Below, piece by piece: positions 12,108-23,367 of a stretch of 64,000 bases of DNA (the first letter of the stretch is position 1; each line of letters begins with the position of its first letter). The notes beneath the pieces are model-generated. The model had not been told where the DNA came from. It ran no database searches and saw only the letters and a program-made list of their open reading frames with translations. Both the position numbers and the translations under genes were made by a program. Where the stretch lies: contig JAJJXM010000038.1 of NCBI GenBank assembly GCA_024516155.1, forward strand, positions 62,001 through 126,000. The letters are read 5' to 3'. The DNA is from Pyronema omphalodes (taxonomy: Eukaryota > Ascomycota > Pezizomycetes > Pezizales > Pyronemataceae).

Positions 12108-12735
12108 TGTTGCGGCGTGTGTGGGCGTCGAGCTTCGTGGAAACGCGGAAGTTGCAAAAGGAATGTTAAAGGTTACCAAGGTCCCAGTAAAGGCTACAGC
12201 ATATCGCCAAGACTGATGGGAAGTTCCGTGGCTTAGCGTGATATTGATAGCTGCCCCGCCCCCGCCTTCACCCCGCGAGGCTTTTGGGGTTTGTTTTTTA
12301 TGCAGTTGGAACGCGTGTGTTATTCAGCAAAATGCGCAGTTTTTATGCACTTGATATTCATCAAAAATGCGCAGGGTCCTCTACGCACGAATGGCGAATT
12401 ACATTCAGGCCACTTGTATAAAAAAAAAAATTAAAAGAGATGCATCGCTGGATTTATCCAGAATCTCTCCTTTCACGGGCATTAGACGGAAGACAGACGA
12501 AGATGGCATCCGTGCCTGAATAGTCCAAATATCAATTTATCTCTTCTCAAAAAAGACTGCTCAAAATACTGCTTCCTCACTAGCATCCCTCAATACAGAA
12601 GCGATAGCCGTTGTACCCCGCCCTTCCTTCTCAGCGTCTGCAACTACACAGCTGCTGCAGGGACTAGCAACGGAGAATAGTCAGAATTCCCGCAGCAACA
12701 GCAACTGCCTGCCATACCCAGACAAGATAGGAACG
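12108..12735. other. Divergent promoter region between ATP23 and PRO1
   Basis: About 630 bp separate the two start codons. There is a GC-rich patch at 12250-12290, the word aaatgcgcag occurs near 12330 and 12364, and an A run lies at 12420-12431. It presumably holds both promoters. No gene was seen. Confidence 0.4.
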
Positions 12736-14478
12736 ATGATTCACACCACTCCCCCGAGCAATACAACTCCACTGAATTCCCGGTCAGCTTCAGCTCATCA
12801 CGACTCTGCACACCATACACGAGAAATGCGGGGACCAAGACCTTTGACTATTGTTATCAAGCTGGGTGAGTTGGTGATTTGCTGTAGAGGAATAGAAGAA
12901 GAGAGAGAGAAGGAGATGACGCGTTAAACTGACACCGATTCCCTCAGGAACCTCGTCAATCTGTGACGAAAAGACCCATGAGCCTCTCCTCTCCAACCTC
13001 TCCCTCATCGCGGAAACATGTATCCGTCTACGACGCGAAGGACACCGAGTGATCCTCGTTTCTTCCGGAGCCATTGGTATTGGTCTTAGACGTCTAGATC
13101 TCCCCAAGAGACCAAAGCATTTGGCAGCTGTGCAGGTGTGGAAGCTCCTACAGCTTTGCATAGATGTCTCCTTACGAAGTTACAGGCTATTGCGGCAGTC
13201 GGTCAATGTCGGTTGATTGCGTTGTGGGATGAGCTGTTTTCACACCTCAGACAACCCGTTGCGCAGATTTTGTTGACGAGGAATGATGTTGCGGATGTGA
13301 GTCAAGCTTAGAAACTGTGGGCATGAACTGTGCTGATTGAAGTCAGAGAACACAATATCTTAATGCCGCAAATACCTTGAACGAGCTTATTGCTATGGGT
13401 ATTATTCCCATCGTTAACGAGAACGACACTCTCGCAGTCACTGTCCGTCTACTTCCGCCTCCGCATATCCCAAAGATATGATTGTTTACAGACACATAGG
13501 AAATCAAATTCGGTGACAATGACACCCTCTCGGCCATCACCGCCGGAATGGTCCACGCAGACTACCTCTTCCTCATGACCGACGTCGACTGTCTCTACAC
13601 CAACAACCCCCGTACCCACCCCGACGCAAAGCCCATCGAGGTTGTCGAAGACATTGGAGCCCTCGAGGTCGATGGTATGACCTTCTTCGGCTCCCCAAGT
13701 AACACCCATTTGCTAATTCCTTATAGTTTCATCTGCCGGATCCTCCCTCGGAACTGGAGGTATGTCAACCAAGCTCACCGCCGCCCGCCTGGCCACCTCC
13801 GCCGGAGTAACCACCATCATCACTCGCTCCTCCACCCCCAGCAACATTTTCCACATTGTCGCCTATATCCAATCCATCAAGGCCGAGACGGCGCTTAACA
13901 CTCCCGTCATGTCCCGCAACACCTCCTACGCCAACCTCACCAATCTCGCCGCTCTAGCCAACCCCCACACTCCCACCGACCCCGTCGCCACCTCCACACT
14001 GAACTCTGCTACCGAGCTCAAGATCGGCGAAGACAACTCTGCTCCCGCCGCTCCTGCAAGCAGCCTCCCCTGCCCCCTTCACACTCGCTTCGTAGCTAAG
14101 CCCCGAGCTATCCGTGACCGTTACTTCTGGATTCTCCACGGCTTGAAACCCCACGGAACTCTAATCATCGACGAGGGAGCATACCGTGCCTTGACCCGTC
14201 GGGATAAAGCCGGATTACTTCCAGTAGGAGTTTTGGATGTTACAGGAACCTTCGCACAGCAAGAATGTGTCAGCATCCAGATCGCGAAGAGAACAGACCA
14301 GGAGGGTGGCTATGAGTTGATCGGTGAACCTGTTGGAAGAGCTTTGGTGAATTATACTAGTCTTGAGGTTGCAAGAATAAAGGGTCAGAGAAGCTCGCAG
14401 ATTGAGAAATTGCTTGGTTATGCGGATTCAGAATATGTTTGTTATAGAGATAATACGGCGTTTTTTGATGAGCAGTAG
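12736..14478 (+). CDS. PRO1: Glutamate 5-kinase with PUA domain
   Basis: Catalyses ATP-dependent phosphorylation of glutamate, the first step of proline synthesis, in the cytosol. Six exons join in frame: 12736-12865, 12948-13135, 13186-13296, 13347-13442, 13500-13674 and 13727-14478 (483 residues). Introns are 50-82 bp. Family blocks in order: [14 protein letters not shown] (about 38, spanning intron 1), [63 protein letters not shown] and [15 protein letters not shown]; the C-terminal part (about 375-475) is the PUA domain. A second in-frame ATG (MRGPRP, residue 31) lies just before the kinase domain and gives 453 residues, closer to the start in other fungi, so the first 30 residues may be untranslated. 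All kinase motifs look intact. Confidence 0.93.
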
Positions 14479-15329
14479 AGGGGTGTGCGTTTAGAAGATG
14501 GAGATGGCTGGGTGGAAGGATAGATGAATGCAAGGATAGAGAGACCTGTAAGGAGTTTGAGAAGTTTGATGAGAGAGAGAGACAGATGTGTTTGGCTGGT
14601 GTTTGGGGGGGGTGAGGGTGTATTGTTTAGAGTGGTGGAGATGCATCGAATATCACTCGGTTCGGTCAAAGGATTAGAAATAAAGTGGGATCCGAAAAGC
14701 TTACTTACATGCACTTATTCATTTCTCATGCGTCGTCGTGAATATTTCCCAAACTGCAGTCTACGTGTTCTGATTCGTAAGATTCGTAAGATTCACATAT
14801 GACGTCCTGGCACCTGCTGAATTCATGAAGATGCGCAAGAGTAGATTCATAACCTCAAACCCCTGGAATATATCTACATTATAGATATTGATCGGAATAT
14901 ATTTTTAACCAACATATTCCATAGTCCCTCTAAACGCCTTCGCAATCCCTGCCTACGCAACCTCGACCTGAACCCAGCCCTCTGCTTCCCCTCACCATCT
15001 AAGCCCCCTCGCCCATTTCTGCTTTGGTACATAACAGAAAAAACGCTTCAAGGCCCAATATCTTTAAACCTTCTCTGTGTAACTCGTAGATCCTCTAGAT
15101 AAGGAAATTTTAGTCATCTATCAAGGCTTTATACCTCCTACACCATACACCATACACCAGACCTTATACTCCATACCTAAGATCTTAGATCTGGTATATA
15201 GCAGGAATAGGGTTAATATTAGCCATGGATATGGATCGATGGATAGATATATCGCTACTATATAGATTTTGATAACAGCAGGAGGTATCTGGAAACTGGA
15301 AAAATGGAAGATTCTGAGATGGTGGTCGG

Positions 15330-15611
15330 TGGTTGGTGGTTGCTGGTCTAGTCTGGGAATATGCTAGATATCTGGTTGTTGATCTGGCTGTTTATGGATC
15401 TGGCTATGTAGATATGGATCTGGCTATGGAGATATGTAGATATGGATATATATGTAGCGTTCTATCTTTGTTATGTGTATTTAGCTAGCTGTCGACCTGG
15501 TGATTTGTTTATGTAGCTGGCTATGGATCTGGCTGTTGATCTGGGAATAGTTAGTGATCTATTTGATTCGAAAGGAATGGAATATTGATATTGATATTGA
15601 TATTGATATCA
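15330..15611. repeat. Degenerate GGATCTGGCTAT-type repeats and (TTGATA)n microsatellite
   Basis: Between 15350 and 15550 the words gatctggct and tggatctggctatg recur with variable spacing. At 15583-15609 a clean hexanucleotide ttgata is repeated about four times. Simple-sequence DNA with no coding capacity. Confidence 0.75.
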
Positions 15612-15958
15612 TTGAAGAATGTTAGTCGCTGTATGGTGTTACCATATGTCGAGGTATTTTTCTATCTTTAGGCAATATCTTTACCCGTCAACAGGCAAGA
15701 CGAGAAAATATGTTGTAACACAATGCATCAAACGATATCGGATATGCCAATTGAATCCCTACCTCTTGCTGCAGTTGCTACCAAAACTAGGAAATAACAT
15801 TCTTGACTGACTCACAGTGGGTGCCGCTGCGTGGGCAAATCCGCTTTATCAGGAAACAGTTTTCTTGACTGACTCATACCCTCTTCTTATTTCGGTGGGT
15901 AGGTGGGTGAATTAAATACACTTTATTACTGTCTGTCTAGAACTGAAACTGCTATCCT

Positions 15959-15982
15959 CCCCCCCCCCCCCCCCCCCCCCCC
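15959..15982. repeat. Poly-C tract (24)
   Basis: Twenty-four consecutive C in the leader of the first MYND gene, 125 bp before its ATG. The corresponding leaders of copies 2 and 3 lack it, so it arose or expanded after duplication. Confidence 0.95.
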
Positions 15983-16106
15983 ACAGCGTGTGCGCGCGGA
16001 CATAATTCACACCTCTCAACACAAGTTCCGGGGTCCTCAATCTACCTCTTTTCCCAACCACAGCACCCCCCAATTGCTATCTCCTCTTCAAGAAACCATA
16101 ATCACC

Positions 16107-16782
16107 ATGTCCTCCCTTAACCCCTCTAACCTCCGCAACGAAAACACCTTCCGCGTTAACGATCCTCTCTACAGCCTCGGTTTCACGCACTTCCCTCCAC
16201 AACGGCACTGGTGTCATCTCGGCGAGATCACAGAGCGTCTACCCTGGCCAGTACGGTTACTTCTTCATGTCCGTGACAAGAACAATGAGCAGCTCCTAGT
16301 ATCCTTTAACGATAATCAACGCGGAGCATCGTTTGCAAATCATCCGCATTTGAAACCGGGAAATACTATTGCCGTGTTGTACCCTGAGTTCCATGGATTT
16401 GCGGATGGACAAATTGGCTTTAGAATTGAAGAGGAGGACATTCAGGCACGGACCACCAAGATTCTGCCGTGCTCGTTGGATATAATCCTGAAGGCGAATG
16501 ACTTGATCTGGAAAAATAGTGATGCTTTGGAGTGTCAGAATTGTTTGAAGAAAGATGTCGAATTGAAAAGATGTGCCAGATGTCAATCGGTCCTTTACTG
16601 TGGAAAGGTAGGTCTACTATACTTGTACGCTTGAACCAAGGATAATAAGGAATAATTGGTGATAGGATTGTCAAACTGCTGATTGGGAGGAGCATAAGAA
16701 GCTTTGTAAGGTTTTTGTTGAGGTCAAATGGTTCACGGATAAGGATTGGATCTCTCCATCTGCTCAGAATTTTAGGTTCTAG
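16107..16782 (+). CDS. MYND zinc-finger protein, family copy 1
   Basis: Two exons, 16107-16607 and 16666-16782 (intron 58 bp), encode 205 residues. The C-terminus is a complete MYND finger: Cys143, 146, 156, 159, 165, 169, His177 and Cys181; the intron falls inside the finger, directly after CGK. MYND fingers bind zinc and usually mediate protein-protein contacts. The first 140 residues form a domain I do not recognise, with HWCHLGEITER (34-44), RGASFANHPHLKPGN (72-86) and YPEFHGFADGQIGFRIE (92-108); no signal peptide or membrane helix is seen. The chosen ATG matches the start in copies 2 and 3; the open frame reaches 68 codons further upstream through the poly-C run, but that part is not conserved. 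It ends QNFRF. Function unknown. Confidence 0.8.
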
Positions 16783-18299
16783 TTGACGTTCCGGGCTATG
16801 AACACATGAAATGAAGGAAAATTCACTTGATAACATCCGTGATCTCGCGGGCAAGTTGTTGGGAGGGATCGTGAGGAGGCTTTACTTGGTTATTCATATT
16901 GGCAATGAATCTTGCGGCTTCAATCATCTCTCATCAGAGTTTTGTTTTTTTTTTGCGAAATTTGTCGGAAAATAACTTCAGTCAGTATCAAAAATACGGA
17001 GGGCTACGTCAAAATTGTTCTCACCTCACATGTAATGTTACTTACCATGATGAGAAAGCCTCGGGACTGATAGTACTTACTCCGTCCCTCGCCGCATTAT
17101 ATCTCTGCGTCACTCAATTCACTTCGATCAGCTAATAGCAAACTTTCAGTAGTAAAGGTGTATCGACACTGACCTCAGTTCATCTGGTCCAAACCATCAC
17201 CCATACCAACCAGCCTATTCCATATCTCCTTCTGCCATTAGGTATTATCAGTCAAACACCCACACCCAAAGTCAGTAGAATCGAAAGTCATATCTATTCA
17301 TTAATAAGCAGCTACACTAAACCAAACATCACTCCCCGAGAATCAAGAAAACTCCCTATCCGCAAATAGGTATAGTCAGAACCCAATTAACCATAATCGA
17401 AACTCGCCGAATACACCATAACGATTCCTATATTCAATTACCTAATCGTCTTTGTATTCACTCAAAATTAAGATACATATATCTTGTTGTTTTTAATTTA
17501 CTGGAGTACGAAACCCCAAAGAACTTAAGCCCGCCTGTACCCATACAGCATATCGAGTGCCTTTCTATGTTCACATCTGTGTATACTGATCCCAGCACTA
17601 TGAGCGGCAACGGGATAGGGAACTTGCAAAATTAATGCAAACCATTATTCAATATGTTTATACATTGATAAGCTTCGTTTTTAACTCGGAGAGTTGGCAG
17701 CAGGCTTCCATTGTACATTCAAAGTCTGTGGTTGAAATTTGTTTGTACAGTAAATGCATAGCTAGCTGAAACTCGGTAGGTGCGGTATGGTATGTCTGCT
17801 ATCGGTTTTCTGATTTTCAACCTGGAGCCTCCCATTGATAGTGATTTTCAATCACACTTATCACGGACGCGAAGGGGGATAACTTCGTAAGGTCAATAAC
17901 CATGGAGGCTTGTGCCGGAGTTTTCACCACACGTACCAATGAAGAAATTATATGAGGATGAGATCAATAGTGTATGGTTGGTTAACAAGGGTGTTTGGTA
18001 CTCTAAAAAGACATAGAAGAGAAAGTAGTTTATTATCTGGTCGGGGTTCAGCAATTTCACGCTTGCCCTGGGGTACAGTTACGAAAAACCCACATCTCTC
18101 TGAAACGATTGCGATAAATTCATTGTTGAATAGAATGACTTATACTAATTTACGTCCACATCTCTAAACAATCTCGCGGGCTAAAATCAGTAAAGAACTT
18201 ATTACGTTACGATAACATTTGCGTATCAAATCCTAATCTTAGGGATTAAGACAGGAAGTCAGGAATCGGGATATTTCATACTCTCAACTCAGAGATCCC
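16783..18299. other. 3' flank of MYND copy 1 and inter-copy DNA
   Basis: The first 850 bp are shared with the other two MYND units. Bases 17680-18170 match the region before copy 3 (23220-23400 and 23990-24170), so the duplication covered more than the gene. Short minus-strand conserved frames (see findings) are the only sign of coding. No intact gene. Confidence 0.5.
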
Positions 18300-18307
18300 G
18301 TCATTAT

Positions 18308-19397
18308 CAGACCTCCCAACCGTATAGCCAGTTTACCGGGTAAAATCGTAAACCAGGTAAACTGAACTGATAATTCACAGTTAGTTGGTGCAGTTTTCGT
18401 GTCCCGGATACGCAGTTGGTTCAGTTTTGAGGGTCCCATAGAACCAGGTAACTGCAGTGCACTGATTGAACTGATTGAACTGACTCGGTAAACAGTTTAC
18501 TGGTTGTCAGATACAAACCAGTTTAACCGCCTCGTTGACTACTGCGCAGAAGAATAAACAGCCAAACCGATGCAAATATTGTACCGAAACCTCGTTTGAA
18601 CGCACCTCTGCTGGCCGGGATTCTCCTATATATCTCGCCTAGACTATTTTCTTTTGACCTACAGAACTCAACCATATCTTACACTGCCATTTCTCTCCAA
18701 CCACCTACAATGAGTTCCGTTACCAGCGGCCTCTCCTCTATACCACCTGGCTTCAATACCCCGCTAGAACCCCAACAAGTCTCTGAAGATACGGCCACAG
18801 GTAGCCTCACGCAGCCGGACGAGTATGTTGATTACTGTGCGCTGAGACTGGGGGCAGCACTTGGGGATGGTCCTTCTGCCATTGAGTGGTGGTGTGAGCC
18901 CCGGCAGCGGGCCAGGTTCACCAAACTTTGCAAAACGGCTGTTGAAGTACTGCTGTCTATTCCCGCAATGAGTGCCGAGCCCGATCGGGCGGCTGTTTTC
19001 CGAATGCAAGAAGATCATTATATCGGGCTGCCATTCAATGCAGGCAGATACTCTAGTGGAAGCCATTGAGGGGCTCAAGAGCTTAAACCGTAGGCGTCAC
19101 TTGTGATTTCTGGCGGCCCAGTTAGGATAGAATTTTGTTATGTATCATTGTATGCACTGAATAATATTTATCGCCCCTTCATAAACCAGTTCCTCTGGAC
19201 AAACCAGTTTTTGCAGTTTTACACAGTTCAACTGGTTTGCCAAGCCTTGGATTCAGTTAACTGGTTTTCGCAGTTTAACCAGTTTATAATACTGACAGTA
19301 AACTGAACTGGGTCGCCGTACAGTTCTCATATTCCAACAGTCCGTACAGTCCGTTTTGGTCGTCATTTTGAACTGGTTTGTACGACTGGGAGGTCTG
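18308..19397 (+). mobile_element. hAT-superfamily DNA transposon, non-autonomous, 1,090 bp
   Basis: Both ends are resolved. Left end cagacctcccaaccgta and right end (reverse complement) cagacctcccagtcgta form terminal inverted repeats with a perfect 11-base core starting CAG. The flanking bases gtcattat occur at 18300-18307 and again at 19398-19405, an exact 8 bp target duplication, as hAT transposases make. About 200 bp inside each end are filled with AACTGGTTT/AAACCAGTT-like words (for example 18330-18540 and 19183-19300), consistent with subterminal transposase-binding sites. Inside is one short frame with a remnant of the hAT dimerisation domain. It lies between MYND copies 1 and 2. Confidence 0.93.
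18710..19069 (+). pseudogene. hAT transposase remnant (C-terminal dimerisation region)
   Basis: A 119-codon frame inside the hAT element, preceded by a TATATA word near 18629. The start reads MSSVTSGLSSIPPGFNTPLE; the middle carries the hAT C-terminal signature, AIEWWCEPRQRARFTKL followed by LLSIPAMSAEPDR, corresponding to the conserved dimerisation block of hAT transposases. The catalytic core and BED zinc finger are absent, so an internal deletion has joined a leader to the last part. After EPDR the frame drifts: family-like residues (ADTLVEAIEGLKSLNRRR) are readable in a different frame up to a stop at 19103-19105, indicating a frameshift near 18995-19020. It cannot be an active transposase; a short dimerising peptide that interferes with full-length transposase is conceivable but unproven. 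Confidence 0.8.
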
Positions 19398-19405
19398 GTC
19401 ATTAT

Positions 19406-20224
19406 GAGAAGAATAAAAAAAGAAACAAGGTCACTCATCGTATACAATTTATTTCATAGTAGTCTATCACCTCCGAATGAACGTGGGGGCTTGTTGATTA
19501 ACGCAAGCCGGATGGGATAAATTATGAAAAACAAACGGCAATCACAAAAACAAGTATCCCTTTATGTTTTAATATGCTAACTGTGTTCATGGAATAGTGT
19601 TAAGGAATTACATAGAAACTTAAACTTTCAGACTGGTGAGAATATAAACAATTGGTGGTTCATCACATTTACGACTGAATTTAATTGCACAGTTTTATGA
19701 TGCACATTTACAGTGATAAGATTCTTTGAAACGATCAAATTATCAAGGACTTCAATGATTACACAATCACAGAACCAGTAAGAAAAGATATGTGATGAAA
19801 TCAGAAAGGTGTCTTCCTCCGTTCAGCTGCCTCCATTTCATTCTGTTGTTGTTTCTGTGTTTCTCTCCTCGGTGCTCAGAACGAAGCATGAATGAAAGAG
19901 TCAAACAACAGCAGAAGAAAATATGTTTATCATTCCTTCAATTCGCTAATTCTTGTTCCATATATTCGTGCTTTTCACTTATCTCACTTATTTTATGCTC
20001 AGGATGTTCGATTGGTCATTTCAACCCTTGATGCAGTGGTGTCTATGCAGTTATATTTCTCTTTTCAATCACATATAGCCTTTGAACATTGGATTGATGG
20101 CCGAGAGAAAAGTGCCAAGTATAAGACGAGATAGCAACTACGCTGCTTTTACTTTATCACAAGATCTGTCTGGTGTTTTATGTGCGATATTGTGAACTGT
20201 CCACGGAAAGGACAAGCTGTTGAT
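19406..20224. other. Intergenic between hAT element and MYND copy 2
   Basis: AT-rich. Short plus-strand frames at 19792-20134 have no recognisable product. No gene supported. Confidence 0.45.
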
Positions 20225-21975
20225 GTAATGATGTGCAAATTGAACCCCTACCGTTCGATGAAGTTGCTGCCAAGACCAGCAACAATATTTACTATTGTTT
20301 TCCGAATCCATCGTGTGAGCCCGGTCACTGTTCGCACCTCTCTCAACACAAGTTGCTCAATCGGCGCCCTCTTCCCAACACGGCACCCTACCGCTATCTC
20401 AAGATTTACCACTTTTCCAAGGGATCAGTACACTCACCATGACTTCCCTTCATCCATCCAATCTACGCAATGAAAACACCTTCCGCGTCTACGATTACCT
20501 CTACAATCTCGGTTTCAAACCCGCATACCGACCGCGCCATTGGTGTCTCCTGGGAGAGATTACAGAGCGTGTACCCTACCCAGTGCGATTGTTTCTTCAT
20601 ATCCGTGACATGAATAATAAGCAGCTTCTGGTATCATTCAACGATGACCAACGCGGAGCAACGTTTGTCGATCATCCTGACCTGAAGCCCGGAAACACTA
20701 TGGTCTTCTTGTATCCTGAGTTCCACGCATTTGCGGATGGGCAAATCGGCTTCAGAATCGAGAACCCGCACATTCAGGCACGCTCGATCAAGATCTTGCC
20801 GTACTCCATGGACACAATCCTCAAAGTGAACGACCTGATCTGGAAGAATAATGGTTCCTCGGAGTGCCAGAACTGTCAGAAGAAAGATGTCGAATTGAAA
20901 AGATGTTCCAGATGTCAATCGGTCCATTACTGTGGCAAGGTATGTCCATTATACTCATATGCATTTATGTAACAGCACAATGAATAACCGGTGACAGGAT
21001 TGTCAAACTGCCGATTGGAAAGAGCACAAAAAGCTCTGTAAGGCTTTCGTCGAGGTCAAATGGTTCACCGACAAGAATTGGACCTCTCCAGCTGCCCAGA
21101 ATTTCAGATTTTAGACGGCCGCCCTTGCTATGAACACAATGCAAGATGGCACATCTACTTGATAACACCCATGCAGTAGCGAGTGAGAGGTTGGGAGGAA
21201 TCGTGTGGATACCATACGAGAGTTATCCCTATTTGCAATCCGTTGTGCGGCTTAGATCATCTCTCATCATATTCCTGTATTTTTCAAAATCTTTCTTAAA
21301 ACAATTTAACTTAGTTTTGAAAACACAGACCTACATAAAAGTTGTCACAGTCTTTCACGTGATATTTCTTACCACGATAATGAGGTTTCGGAGCTGAAGA
21401 CTTACTTCGTCTCTCGCCGCGTTATACCCTTGATACCACACTGAATCCACTTCAATTTACTAATAGCAAACTTTCAGTAGTAAAGGTGTATCGAAACTTA
21501 CCTCAGTTCATCTGGTTCGAACCACCACCCATAATGACGAGCCCATCCCGTGTCTTTTTGTGCCATTGGGTGCTATCAGATAATACGTGCCCCTAATGTC
21601 AGAAGAATCCAAAGTCATATCTAGTCATCAAAGAGGAGATACAGTAAACTAAATATTACCCCCTGGGAATTAAGAAAATTCCATATGCGCAAACAGATAG
21701 TCAGACATCAATCCACTTTGCTCGGGTACTCAATGAATCATGGTCCAAACTCGCTGAATACACCATAATGATTCCTATTTCCGGTTGCCCACTTGTCTTT
21801 TTATTCACGAATATCTCCAGAAATAGATATGGTTATTCTCAACTCAGTTCAGTACGAAACCCTAAAGAATTTAAACCCGTATGTATGGGTCCGGCATATC
21901 GAGTGCTTTTCCATGTTCGCATATATGTGTATACCGATTCCAGCATCATGAGCGGCAACGGGAATGGGAATCTGT
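20225..21975 (+). repeat. Segmental duplication unit, copy 2 (MYND unit)
   Basis: Direct repeat of the 15750-17620 and 24345-25745 units. Start-codon spacing is 4,332 bp from copy 1 and 4,167 bp to copy 3. Its exon 2 and intron are almost identical to those of copy 3, while the flanks match copy 1 at least as well (see findings). Confidence 0.8.
20439..21114 (+). CDS. MYND zinc-finger protein, family copy 2
   Basis: Two exons, 20439-20939 and 20998-21114 (intron 58 bp), encode 205 residues, the same length as copy 1. The MYND finger is complete (CQNC ... CSRC ... YCGKDC ... H ... C) and the intron falls at the same codon. The N-terminal domain keeps HWCLLGEITERV, RGATFVDHPDLKPGN and ADGQIGFRIE. 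Differences from copy 1 are spread over the protein; differences from copy 3 are concentrated in the first two thirds. The leader before the ATG resembles that of copy 3 (ctctctcaacacaagt). Function unknown; a scaffold or regulatory role is only a guess from the MYND finger. Conservation of frame, splice sites and finger ligands suggests the gene is still functional. Confidence 0.8.
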
Positions 21976-23367
21976 CATCATAGTGCATATTATCATTTGC
22001 TATGTATGTAGATACAGTCATTTTGTGATGGACAGAAAAAAAGCCTGACGAAAGATAAACTCAACTGAACTCAACTCAACTAGAATTCCCAAAGTTGTCG
22101 TTCTAGGAAATAATAAACGCAAGATATTGGAAACCAATTTGGATTGTCAATTTATGGTATGTGTTATAAATAGCCAGGAATATTTCCTGTGAATGGTGAT
22201 GAGGCATGTTATGGATGACGTGAAGATTTGTATGAGCTATTGCCTTCTATACATAATACCGTTTATGCGACTGAGACTTGAATACTGTAGAAATGTCTTG
22301 CAGATGTAGGAGGACCCAGGAAATTTGATTTTTGGTACCCATGCCAGGATTGAGGTGCAGGAATATCGCGATAGGAAGGTTAGACAAAGTTCAATACTAC
22401 GTTACGTTCCTGAAATTCTTCATAAGACGTGTTTGTCTTAGATATTGATTCTAAGATGTAGACAGAATTTACTTACTGTAATAAACAAGGTACTAACATA
22501 ATAAAAGTGTTTTCTCCATTTGTGGTTGTTTTTGTTGGGTAATACGAATAGGTGCGGAAATATTGCTGAGTCTGGACTCGGGATCATTTTTATCGTAAAG
22601 GACTTACGAGGTAGGAGCTTGTACGTCGCTGCAGAAATTTCTGGTTTTTTCATGTGAAGGAGGAATGCTGTTCTTGAATACAGCTATCTGCAAGCCTCCA
22701 GGAACTGTATCTCGTTTATATAGAACCACGGTCGTTTCTCGGGTAAAGTCAAAGCATTCCGAACTGCCAATCCAGAATGGTAGGTACTCACCTCCTGATC
22801 TTTAACAACCGGCCAACCGTATGTATATAACCATTTAATTTCCCAGCAAGCAGGCATGCACGTATGCAGTACCATTTCAGTCCAACATCCAACATCCACC
22901 TACAGTAGTACGTGTACTGTAATCTTTCCATTTACCTAAAAATACCTCTATTTCAAAACTTTTTTTTCTAATATTTCAGTCAGAGACTGAGAGTCAGCAT
23001 ATCTACCGGTACACGTGGAAGGCGGATTATGTTATGATGATCTCAACTGATGTTTAATAAGTTTTTTAAAAAAGTGCATTCAATTAAACGCCGGGTAAAA
23101 CAATCGTACTGCACAGTCTGCACTAATTATGGGCCAATGCAGACTGCGTCACTGCGAACCATAAGACCAATTTGAACTCCTAAAGCAGACCAAGGCAACT
23201 TTTGAGAGTTCCTTTTTCAACTCGTAGGGTTGGAAATAAGCTTAATTACTTTCTACACCCAGAGTCTGTTGTTGAAATTCGTTTGTTCAGGAAATCCATA
23301 GCTAACTGAAACCCGGTAGGTTCGGTATTTCTGCTATCTGTTTTTATGCAGGTACTTATCAAGTCTA
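21976..23367. other. Intergenic between MYND copies 2 and 3
   Basis: No gene supported. It includes a small tcaactgaactcaactcaact repeat near 22060, and from about 23220 DNA that also occurs after copy 1 (17680 onward). Confidence 0.45.

Larger units (their letters stand above)
14479..16106. other. Intergenic between PRO1 and the first MYND gene
   Basis: No gene found. Contains the PRO1 3' flank, AT-rich DNA, a degenerate atggatctggctatg repeat region, a (TTGATA)n microsatellite and a long C run. From about 15750 it is the 5' part of the duplicated MYND unit. Confidence 0.5.
15750..17620 (+). repeat. Segmental duplication unit, copy 1 (MYND unit)
   Basis: This segment aligns by eye with 20225-21975 and 24345-25745, in the same orientation. 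Shared landmarks: a leader word ttgaa(t/c)ccctacc about 350 bp before the ATG, the two-exon MYND gene, and a 3' flank containing gcaaactttcagtagtaaaggtgtatcga (about 17138) and gagcggcaacggga (about 17600). Copy 1 is the most divergent in its coding part. The edges are approximate. Confidence 0.8.

Noticed and set aside
12108..12179. 24-codon N-terminal extension of ATP23 beginning with TTG
   Set aside because: No ATG. The MATTPS start gives the normal family length, and non-ATG initiation has no support here.
15903..16106. 68-codon upstream extension of MYND copy 1 (and 77 codons before copy 3)
   Set aside because: The extension crosses a poly-C run and is not conserved among the three copies. 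The shared ATG is preferred.
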